Source: Gracilaria domingensis
Lineage: Eukaryota > Rhodophyta > Florideophyceae > Gracilariales > Gracilariaceae
NCBI GenBank assembly: GCA_022539475.1
Contig: VCMS01000152.1
Coordinates: forward strand, 83,933 to 147,932
Reading direction: 5' to 3'
DNA length: 64,000 nucleotides
Under the pieces are notes generated by a model. It saw only the letters and a program-made list of their open reading frames with translations, had not been told where the DNA came from and did no database searches. A program made the position numbers and the translations under genes. This document shows positions 49,992 through 59,375 of this stretch, piece after piece; within the stretch, counting starts at the first letter, position 1; every line of letters starts with the position of its first letter.

Positions 49992-50606
49992 TTACACCAG
50001 AACTCTGTTGCCAACTGGGTAGACTTGGTCGGCCGCATGTGCGGTTTTGTGACGCAAAGCTCGTTCAACCCGAAGTTTGGCCATGCACTTCTGCATTTCT
50101 GCACGCGCTGTCATCGCTAGTTTGGCACGGCTTGCTAAGGTACCAAGTGCGTCTGGGGTTTCGGAGCGCGTGTGCACTGGCGGGTACTCGCCAAAGACCA
50201 AAGCCGAAGAGACTAGACCTTCTGGTCCAAGTGTGTCATTCATTGACTTGACGGCGGCGGACAAAGCGAGCTCCGGCTCTGTTCGCGGGTCTTGCGCCAT
50301 TATCTTGCGGTAGGTTTGCCGCACTGGCTGATGGTATGGCTCACCTATTCCCAAGCTAAAGTGAGCTTCGACGCCAGTCCTGTCGACCTGAATGTTCGAC
50401 AGGGAGGCAATGTCAATGAAGAGCTGACCGAATGCGCTTTCTGGATCGACAAGCAGACGGTTGGGCATACCTGTGTAGACTGTGATCCAGCACAGTAGTA
50501 TCTTCTTCCATATAGTCTTCGTAGAGACATCTGACAAGAGTACTGCGGCAGAGAAGTGCGTTGCTTCGTCAACGACATGTAATATTGGTTTCCCGTGAGT
50601 ATACAT
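49992..50606 (-). pseudogene. copia integrase core, broken
   Basis: An rve-type integrase core: 'PILHVVDEATHFSAAVLLSD' (first D), 'MPNRLLVDPESAFGQLF' (second D), 'GIGEPYHQPVRQTYRKIM' near the E position, followed by a Lys/Arg-rich end. Separated by a frame break from the zinc-binding part upstream. Confidence 0.75.
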
Positions 50607-50648
50607 GATGTCGATCAGAACGCGCTCATTGAACCGTACATTCTCTGC

Positions 50649-51332
50649 TCAAAACGAAACCTTCAGGCGGGATGGTGCACTCTGGATCCTCTGACAAGGG
50701 TCACAACGCTTGTTGAGGTCTCGCAAAATTGTCAAGGTCACGGGCGTGGCTTCTTCTCGGTGAGCTTTCTTGAGAAGTTGGAACAGCTTGGTGGCGGACG
50801 CGTGAAAGAATTGGCGGTATAGCTTGTACAGTTGTGCCCTAGTGAAGAATGTCCGGAATGGTAAGTGGATTTTCACGAATACGTACCTACGTCTTGCACG
50901 ATGGAGTGGTATAGACCAATTGTCGACGTAGTTCTCGGTGCCGTCTTCAAGGGTGATGCGTTCTCGTCGAATCAGGCGGTTTGCTACTGTGTCCGCAATG
51001 AGTGACTCACGGTCGAGTACATCCATTCCCAGTAAGGCTGGTATATTGGCCTGTACTACGTCCATAGTGACGAAGATTGGGGGAACGTTTGGCGGTGTGG
51101 CAATCTGTAGGGTGATCTGGCCAATCGAATTGAACAGTGCATCAGCGAACCTGAATCGTGTGTGGGATGGAAGTTTCTCCAGCTTCGGGACAGGGAGTCT
51201 GTTGTCGGCAAAGATTCGTCTTAACTCTTTGATACCAACGACAGAACGAGGGGCTCCAATATCTACGCAGAAGCCATTCATACGTGACCGATTGCGTGAT
51301 TGTGAGAGATTGGATATGTGGATATGGGTCAC
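50649..51332 (-). pseudogene. copia protease and integrase zinc-binding region
   Basis: The protease active site appears as 'GFCVDIGAPRSVVGIKEL' (D-I-G-A). Later 'LYKLYRQFFHASATKLFQLL' and 'RDLNKRCDPCQRIQSAPSRL' are the His/Cys zinc-binding region that begins the integrase. Breaks flank the frame on both sides. Confidence 0.75.
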
Positions 51333-51439
51333 ATTGATCTCGGTGATGTAACTACTTAATTTTCGCCTCGGTAAGGTACTTCTATGCGAAGCACCCCAGC
51401 GTGCGGGGCGACGGGGTAGAGGCTCAGTACTACGCCGCC

Positions 51440-52825
51440 CTAGTGAAAAGGCGGCGCATCCCCTGAGTTGTAATTGACGTTATTGCTAGTCATTGAGGCA
51501 GAAACATGGTTGGTGAAACATTCTCTGTCGAGGGCTTCCATTTCGGAAGGGCCTGCTTGCGCTCCATCTGCAGCTAGCTCGTCAAACAGTCGAATCTCTT
51601 CTGCATTTGAATCGTCATTGTCGCTTGAGACCACTACGTCATCAGCTTGTTCTGAGTTCTCTCTCTCCATTGCCAAGACGAGATCTGACACTATGTATAC
51701 CGCGGACTCTCCGCTCTTGATACGCTGGCGTATATAGTGACGAATCGAGCCGAGTTTTCATTTATGTCCGGGATGCCATGGAGCATGGCATTTGTGACAT
51801 TCGTTACGGCGGCAACTCTCCTCGAAAGTTCGGGGGAAGGATTGCCAGCGGCTAGTACGACTTAGTGCATTAACTTCGTTGCGGGGGGGATGCTTGCGCA
51901 CAAACTTCGGGTTTCTGCCATACTGTTGGTACAAAGTGTCTTTATCAATGACGTGGGTGTCGGTCTTGCGAGAGACTTCCTTAATCTCCTCCTCGAGGTT
52001 CTCTCTAAGCGCAGTGATGAATCCATTGAATGTGTACTTGGAGGTGACAATGTTGCTAATTGGGAGCTTCGACCATTCAACACCGAGTACGGCCTTGCGA
52101 AAGAAACCAATCCTGTGGTCTTGGGATCGGAAGGCGGGGGGGCATTGTGGGGAGAGTTCCTCGATCATTGTGACTATCTTTTTTAGTCCCTTAGAGTGTG
52201 TAGTGATCTCATTCTCCATCATAACCTTCTCGATGCGAAGAGTGTTAAGAATGCCGTAGATCTGAAGCTGACGAGCATTAATATTATACTCGGCCGTCAT
52301 CATGGTGGCCATTTGTTCAAAAGACATGTCGTCACGAGCATTGTGAAAGAAGAAAGTACGAGCAGGGCCATCTAGGACCTTAGCGAAGTAATCAGCCTTC
52401 TGTGCCGTAGACAGGCGATGCTGACGAGCACAGATATTATATTCACGAAGTGTAAGTTCAATAGACTGAGAGAGCTCTCCAGTGAAGCGATTTTTTTTAA
52501 AGTGCTGTGAAACATAGTTCGCCTTACGCGTGTCCTCTCCAGTGCTGCTATTGCGTGCAGTCTCGCTAGACTGGATGTTAACCGGTACGTCTCCTTCGTT
52601 TTCAGAGTGTGATCGACCGCGTTCCACAACCGGAACTTCCGGCTCTTGGTCTTGGAGAGGTACAGAAGGATGACGGTGCGGATCAATGTCCACCTGAGAT
52701 CCCAGTGTAGGAAGGATGTCCGTTAGATTACCCCGAGGTTTATGGTGGTTGTGGGTGGGATTTTTAGCCTGATCAAGCGCAGAAGGTGAACGACTACGGC
52801 GATAGAGATCTACAACTGCCTTCAT
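51440..52825 (-). pseudogene. copia gag, stop in the zinc knuckle
   Basis: Gag frame from ATG 52823-52825 ('MKAVVDLYRRSRSPSALDQ') with a capsid-like helical part ('NRFTGELSQSIELTLREY', 'KADYFAKVLDGPARTFFFHN') and a CCHC zinc knuckle 'ECHKCHAPWHPGHK' in which the last Cys is replaced by TGA at 51758-51760. Beyond the stop the same frame stays open to 51440 with an acidic stretch ('NSEQADDVVVSSDNDDSN'). The stop thus looks like a single-base loss of the knuckle Cys. Confidence 0.8.
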
Positions 52826-53218
52826 GGTGTCGAACGACGCATCTAAGAAGTGCATGAACCAAATATGGGTAACCAGAGAGCGATTGGTGGTCTCACGCTG
52901 TCGTGCAAAACCTAGAGATGGGAGTGACAGGCAAAGGCGGTTCAAACCTTCCCTCTTAGAGGTAAGCACAGCGAATAGAGCGCTCCCACGGAGTGCCAAG
53001 GCTAAGCCGGTCGTAAGCCCGAGGCCAATCCTTCCCAAGCAATGGAGGGAGCGAAGCAGCGAAAAAGACGCGTCCAGCGGTAGAGAACACACGATACAAG
53101 TCAGCAGTAGCGTCACGTGCGTAGCAAGCGGTACCCACGAGTGTGGCGATGACACGCGAGAGCGGTAATAGCCCACGTGAGTGTGTCGAGCCACGAGCGG
53201 TATGCACCGGTACACCAA

Positions 53219-53715
53219 GTAGTGCTACCTGTATAACAGGGACAGAAATAAAGAAAACACACCCAAAGTAAACACGCGAAAGCGGTAGTGGTGTTAATGG
53301 TGCCGCGAGGCGGATAAAAAACCCGACACACGGTGGTGACTCTCCGCAAGGAGACTATCACGCACCGAGGGGGGTAAGTTAGAGCCGAACACTCGGTTGT
53401 TCCGTTTACTTCCCCAGCACTGGGTGCAGCTCAACCTACTAAGTACTGAAGTGGGTTGGCCCACTGTCAGTGTGGTACAGCAGATATGCTACAAATATCT
53501 ACTTCAAATGCCCCAATGAATGGGTGCAAACCTTTCACACGTGTGTGACTCACCAGCTAGGCCGTGCACCTCAAAACACTAATTCTAATATTAAGTATAC
53601 CCAAGAATGGGCTGACCTCACCAGTTATTCATACTGTGTGCCACCGCCTCCCGGCATCGCCGTGCATATTATGAATCGCATCAGCGACGGAGTATCGCAA
53701 TCGCGTTGCACTACA
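53219..53715. other. probable LTR sequences (copia 5' side and gypsy 2 3' LTR)
   Basis: About 500 bp without genes between copia gag and the gypsy 2 purine tract. By position it should contain the 3' LTR of gypsy 2, ending CACTACA at 53715, and perhaps copia LTR remains. Left LTR edges cannot be set because the partner LTR is outside the window. Confidence 0.5.
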
Positions 53716-53719
53716 TTTA

Positions 53720-53728
53720 CCCCTCCTT
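53720..53728 (-). promoter_or_regulatory. gypsy 2 polypurine tract (putative)
   Basis: Minus strand AAGGAGGGG, four bases inside the inferred LTR end at 53715 and followed by CTAA-like context as in gypsy 1 (CTAAGAAGGGGGG). Confidence 0.6.
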
Positions 53729-53794
53729 AGTGTGCGAGACGACCCCGCGAGCGGTTTCGCTTTCCTCCTCTGGAGTGCATTTAAGCACGACACC

Positions 53795-56119
53795 ATGACG
53801 GTCTCCAATCCGGCCTCCCCGGTCTCTTCTAACGGCGACTCCGGTCAACCCCTCTCCACGCGTACTGCGGTAGTGTGTCCTCCGATACCTCGGCGCGCTC
53901 TCCCTTCTCTCTCGCTTCCAGCGCTTTCGTCTCTTCCTCGCGCGCTTCCTGCGATGCCGAACCCGAATCAGGGTAGCAACCAACCGCTTGGCGGGTCTCA
54001 GAACCAATACGTTGGTAGTTTCGCTGGGCCGTCACACCCTTCATCCTCTGGAGTGCCTCTCTCACAGCCGTCTTCCGCTGGCATTCCATTTCCGCAACCG
54101 GTCAATCCGGGATTTCACACGGCGCCTCTTCCCCAGACGGGTGGTCAACTTCCGCCCCCGGCGTTTGTACCGCAGTGGAACTGGATCGCTCTTGCTGTCC
54201 CGGTCCAACCGGTAGTCAAGCCGCATGCGGGCGTGTGGGCGTCGTATGACGAACTCGACAACGTCGACCCTCACAGCAATCCCACACCGTTCTTACGGGC
54301 TCCGTGGTTTCATCCGCAAGGCGTGACCAATCGTTCCCTCGTCGAGGCGTATGCCGATGGCAGTGGTCACCTCCCAGGAGGCGTGAACGTCTGGATGACG
54401 GTGAAGTTCGACTGGCATTACCGGATTACCGTGACTACCAACGCGCTCGTCCACCATCGTAGTCAGTCGCACAACTCCGCTCGGGCGGCCATGGTCCGCG
54501 TAGCGCACATGCGAATGTTTCGCACGTACTCAGAGCGCCCGGTTCTGGTGAACTTCCGTTTCGACGTGGACTTCTTCCGAACACTCGGCGAAATCCAATA
54601 TGGAGAGAATCTTGCCCGGCTCGCCGGTGTGGTGGAGCGTTACCAGAACGTCCCCGTTCACCAGGATCTCCTGTGCTGGACTCTCCCAGGCGGAAATACT
54701 GGAGTGCTTCTGTCAATAAGACTTAATTCACGTTTCAAGAAGAATCCTTTAGGAACTCTGTTAATTGAAGAAAAAAATAACATATCGAATTTCTATTGAG
54801 AGATGGCAAGCCAAAAAATTTGACATGTAATTGCCATTGTAAAGATATTGGAGTACTAAGAAAAATTTGCACATATAGGAATCGGATTGAAAAGCTAATG
54901 AACGATAGTTCCGCCTTGGCCGTCCGCTCCTGCGTGCAGAATTTCGACATCTCCCACGCGTGCCGCGGTCCAACTACCTTCAAACAATGATCCGTTCCGA
55001 ACGACGTGCTCGCTTCCGATGGGGTTACCTATCCCGTATCAAAACACGGAGTCAAACCGGATTCTTCCGGGCCACATGCGTGGGAGATATGTTCCTCTCC
55101 CCTTTGTGTGGGCGTCGGTGGAGGTCTGCCGTGGCTGTTACGTGGAACTCTCCTCCTGTCTCACGTATGTGGGTAGTAGGCTCGTGACAAACCCGTTTAC
55201 GGGATGGTGGAGCGTCGTCCTCACGGGGTGGGCGGCGCGAACAGCGGTGTATCTCCTCAACGAGTTGTATGGCCAGTATCGACTGTGGTTTATTCCCCCG
55301 CGCTTGCTGCAACTCATCCGAGCTTTGGATCTCACTATCCCGCTTGGCGGTAATGGAAACTTCTCGGAAGTCATGTGCCTCTTGCGAGTGATTGATGGAG
55401 TCGACTGGGGCCAGGTTCCTTTTTCGCAGAGCGCACGGGACGAAGGCGATTCCGCTATTGATCGGTCCCCGGGTCGCAGGTCCCCACTGTCGGGTGATTA
55501 CATCTATTACGACACCTGGACACGGGTGGCGATTACCAACGCCGAGGTGGAGCTCCTTCGGAACGCCGAGCGAGTCATCCCTCCGGGGCACCCTACGGGC
55601 TTCATCATAACTGATGAGTTCTTTCACCCTGTTCGGGACCAGAACATCATGGTTGACGACGCCCCCGATGACGGTGACGAGTACGGCGACGACGACTTCG
55701 CGGCAGCTCCGGTGGAGGGGACAGTACCTGCTTCAGCAGTGCCAGGTCCCCAAGCGGGTGCTAACGCGGCCTTCCCGAGCCTGTTGAATCTTCCTTCTGC
55801 GCCTCAAGCGGTTCCTGGGCTCGCAGTGGCTCCGGTGCCTACGCCTGTGGTCACTCCTGCGCCGATGGCGGTTCCTGTACCGACACCAGTGGTTGTCTCG
55901 ACTCCAGAGGAGAGTGCTGCCCATTCTGAGATGGCGGCGTCGGCTGCGCCGAACGAAGCCGCGATCGCGGGTATCTCTGACGAAGCACAGGCTGCCGTGA
56001 TTGCTCAGTTCCTCAGCGAGGCTGGTGTTTTCGACGCGCCGTCGGGTGACGTGTGGCAAATGCGCGATGCGCTCATTGCGCAGCTCGCGAACGCGAACAA
56101 TGAGCCTGGTTCCGAGTAA
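53795..56119 (+). pseudogene. antisense ORF of gypsy 2, interrupted by AT-rich insert
   Basis: A frame opposite to gag-pol, from ATG 53795 to about 54695, then an AT-rich insert, then open again from about 54908 to TAA 56119. The N-terminal 120 residues are Pro/Ser/Gly-rich; the middle ('WWSVVLTGWAARTAVYLLNE', 'LWFIPPRLLQLIRALDL', 'VIDGVDWGQVPF', 'DYIYYDTWTR') parallels the gypsy 1 antisense ORF; the end is Pro/Val/Ala-rich. Without the insert it would be roughly 700 codons. No known domain recognised. Its 3' end is convergent with the chromodomain end, 474 bp away, as in gypsy 1. Confidence 0.75.
54696..54908. other. AT-rich insert of possible organellar origin
   Basis: About 30% G+C by hand count over 54711-54900, against well over 50% on each side. 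It is flanked by short inverted octamers (AGGCGGAA at 54688-54695 and TTCCGCCT at 54909-54916) and breaks the antisense ORF. Composition suggests plastid or mitochondrial DNA; no gene is identifiable. Confidence 0.6.
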
Positions 56120-56593
56120 CTCGTGCAACTTCTCCTTCATGAAGTCCCTCCTAGGTAATACCCATTAGCTAGGCAGTTGCGGGCTCGAGTAGCGAGCCGC
56201 AACATAGTTACGATATCCAGTAAAATTGTGACTTCTCTTGACTTCAAGGCTTCTTTCCTTTCTCAAGGTAAATACTTCATAACTTCTCCCTTTCCGGGTA
56301 ATCTTCCTCTTACGAGTTTCCATTTCCTCTTCATAGAGTTCTTCTTTCTCTTCTGAGCTTCATTTTCTCTTCATAGAGTCTTCTTCCTTTTTAGATTGTA
56401 TCTAACGTCTCCTCTTCCGGAGAGCATAACTGTTCGAACTTCATCTGTCCTCTCCATAGAGTGTCTCCTCACCACGCGAGTAGCGGTACAGTACTCCTCT
56501 GGAGGTTGTCGCAGTGTTCCTAGATTGAGTGTCGTCGTTCTTAGGACCGCTCGTGCGCGGTACGCTATGAGCCTCCGTTTCCAACGACGTGTG
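56120..56593. other. spacer between antisense ORF and gypsy 2 pol
   Basis: No gene. A C/T-rich stretch at about 56230-56400 contains several CTTC/TCTTC clusters (CTCTTCATAGAGTTCTTC repeated near 56327 and 56367). Confidence 0.5.
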
Positions 56594-58508
56594 TTAACCG
56601 ACCATTGCCTGGTGTAAATTAGCCGGCAACACCTTGTTAGTGCGACGGTGGTACTGCACGATCTTCGATCGCGGTAGGTGCTCCACGGGCTCGTCTGAGT
56701 CCCGCGACGGCAGATAGCCATACCAGCGTACCTGGTACTGAACATACCCCTTCGGGTTCCAACTGTGTCCCAAAATGTGGTCTACGACGAACTCTTTCAA
56801 GTATACGCCCCTCTCGAGCTCTTCCTGCAAAGGATCGTCAGCGCGCCGCGGCGGTGCCGTAACATCGTCACTAGCGGTGCTGTGAGTTTCTCCTGACGCC
56901 TTCGGCGGTAGACTTGTCCTCTGCTGAGTGTTAGCTTCCCGTTTCCGGGCTTCTTCAAGCAGCTTCGCCGCTTCGGCGGGTCCGCGAATGGCTAGTTCAT
57001 GCGGTAGTTCCCGTCCTGACGGTGAAGGCAGACGCAGAGGCGGATTGTTCACCACGGATCGTGCCGGTTCACGTGACGACACACGACGTTTCGCGGTGGT
57101 GGCACTGCCACGCGCGGTGATTGGCCCACTGTGTGGCGCACGCTGCGCGCCACGAGATTTGTGGTGCACAAGCGCTTCTGCGCCTGCAGTGTGTGTTTTC
57201 CCTAAACCAGAGCTGTAATATGTATCTCCAACGAGCGGTGCGCCTTCATGACTTAGCGAAGCGTCATGACGTGCGAATTGCGACTTCCCCACGGCTGGGT
57301 GCAACGGTTAAATTACCATTGCCCAAACCGGGCTGCTTGATCTCCGCTTCAGCGAGCGTCTTTTCTTCTTCCTGCTCTGCAGTGTCAAGGATACTGGGAT
57401 CTGCCGTGACTTCCTTACTGCGTGCCTGCGATGGCGGTGTGTGGCGGTCATCCGCGACGGTTTGCGGCGATTGCGCGTCCGGAGTACTCCATGTGGTAGT
57501 ATCCAGCTTTGCTGTAGCCGTGTTCTGCCGAGAAGTCGGGTATTCAACGTCTACTTCCGGCCTTGCAGATGGAACTTCGCGAACGAGAGCATGCTTCGTG
57601 TCCTGCGTCCTCGGGACGGTAGGCGCGTGTTCCAGCAACAATTTCCCAAGCGGGTGAGCGATACCAGTATCCTGGGACAACCTCGAGTCCGTTCGTTGCG
57701 TGCGGTATCCTTCCGAAAGGTCGCGATCCTTCGTACAAGGTTGTGCATCCTCCGCGGAGTTCTGCGCTACAGCGGCCGACTGCAGCGCGTCCTTCGTGAC
57801 TTCAACACGCGATAGCGGGTGATCCTTCCCACTGACAGTAGTATCCGTAGCAACTACGTCTTCGACGGGGTCCTGAGGCGACTCCGCCTCCTCTTCATTA
57901 TCTTCCCGTGAATCACGGTGCTGCGACGGTAGCGACACCGGTGACTCCCTCTCCGCGACGACGCGTGAATCCTCCTCCCCCTTTTTCGGTGGAGCGATAC
58001 GGAGAGCAGTCATCACGTCTGTTGACGATGTAATAGACGCTGTGAAACGCGACTTCACCAGCGGTGTATGTTCCGATGTTTCGGCTTGCGACGATATAAT
58101 CGGTACCTCTGCGAGACTCCTTGCAGGGTGGCGAAGCCCTACAGTAAGTGTAGTGTTCTGCGACGAGATTTCTCGGTTCTGTGTCTGTCCAGCTTCCTGC
58201 TGTGAATCCGAAACTACTTTCGTGTGCACGGTTGGGCCCTGCACAACGCGATCGCGGGAGAAACGCTCATGGGCGTCGCCAACTTCCAGTACGACTGTGT
58301 CCGTATTCACGCTAATAACGTGGTATGGACCATCAGAGATGGGTGAAAGCTTGTGGCGCCTCTCCTTTTCAGGGTTGTAGTACTTCTTCCTGACAAAGGC
58401 GAGGTTTCCCACTTGCAGTGGCGGTAGTGGTCTCCGTACCCGAGCATCAAAGTTCCGCTTGTAAACGTGTTGTGCTTTCGCCATTGACGACCTGGCGACA
58501 GGTACCAT
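56594..58508 (-). pseudogene. gypsy 2 pol C-terminus: linker and chromodomain, frameshifted
   Basis: Frame 58508-57264 begins 'MVPVARSSMAKAQHVYKRNF' and 'FVRKKYYNPEKERRHKLSPI' (integrase C-terminal, SH3-like GPY/F region with 'SDGPYHVISV'), then a long Ser/Thr/Asp-rich linker. Frame 57304-56594 ends with a chromodomain: 'LKEFVVDHILGHSWNPKGY', 'QYQVRWYGYLPSRDSDEPVE'. The two frames are separated by a shift near 57280. The chromodomain has SDEP where the family has TWEP, so an aromatic cage residue is lost. Confidence 0.8.
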
Positions 58509-58526
58509 GTTGGTTAACCACTGCTT

Positions 58527-59375
58527 CTATTGCAGGTAGTGATCCCGTATTGACAGTGACGTATCCAGCTTTGCCGATGGTTCAACCGCAACTGGCGGTG
58601 GTGTCCGTGAGAGCACGAGCTCAAAGGGCGATAAACCAGTTACTCTGTGAACTTGCGTATTATACGCATACGTCACGGTATCCGTGTAGAGATCCCAAGT
58701 TTTCAGGTGTTCAACAGTATAAACCCGCAACGCGGAGAGCATTGTCCGGTTAAACCGTTCGATTTGCCCATTGCATTGTGGATGATACGTCGTCGTGAAG
58801 AGATTCTTCACGTCGAGTATCCGACAGACATCCTGGAAAAAACGCGCAGTAAACTGCACACCATTATCCGAAGGGAGATTGACCGGGGGACTGTAGACCA
58901 CAACCCAATGGCGAAGGAATGCCTCCGCAACACTGCGTGCTGTAATCGACTTCAACGGAACTGTCCGGACTAGCTTACTGAATCTATCGGTAATAACGAG
59001 TAAGAACCGATTTCTTCGGGAAGTACGCAAGAACTCACCGAGTATATCGATGGCAATAAACTCCAACGGCGCCCTTGCGGGGAATAACGTTAGTATCTTC
59101 GCATGGCGACGCTGCTTCACTCGCTCGCGAGCACAATGTGTACACGCCTTCACGGTGGTGTAGCAGTCCAAAGCTAACGCGGGCCAGTAGAAATCCCGAC
59201 GCAGTGTCGTGTATAGCCGCTTAGCGCCCGGATGCGCAGCCATCCGCGAGTGATGCGAGAGGTGCAGTACCCTTGTTTGCAAGGAGTGAGGAACCACAAT
59301 CTGTGGTTTAGACCGAACTACTCTGACGAGGTAGCCTTGTGGGTTTACCCCAAAAGGGAATCTTCGCACCACCAT
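58527..59375 (-). pseudogene. gypsy 2 integrase, stop-terminated
   Basis: Has the zinc-binding part ('HHSRMAAHPGAKRLYTTL', 'CTHCARERVKQRR') and the catalytic core with D, D, E: 'IDILGEFLRTSR', 'LPSDNGVQFTARF', 'YHPQCNGQIERFNRTML'. It ends at TAG 58527; the same frame continues at 58508, so this is a nonsense mutation. The 5' end joins the RNase H frame by a shift at a C4-A4 run near 59350. Confidence 0.85.

Larger units (their letters stand above)
48465..53218 (-). mobile_element. Ty1/copia retrotransposon, decayed and 3'-truncated
   Basis: Read right to left the domains come in copia order: gag (52825-51758), protease (about 51270), integrase (50840-49992), reverse transcriptase (49979-49089) and RNase H (49060-48506). 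Many stops and frameshifts separate them. RNase H is cut about 40 bp before the gypsy 1 LTR at 48464, and no 3' LTR of its own is left. The 5' LTR, if any, must lie right of the gag start but has no partner here to define it. Confidence 0.85.

Noticed and set aside
53100..53218. N-terminal extension of copia gag beyond 52825
   Set aside because: Hydrophobic, Leu/Ser-rich leader without gag character; probably LTR or leader sequence read in frame.
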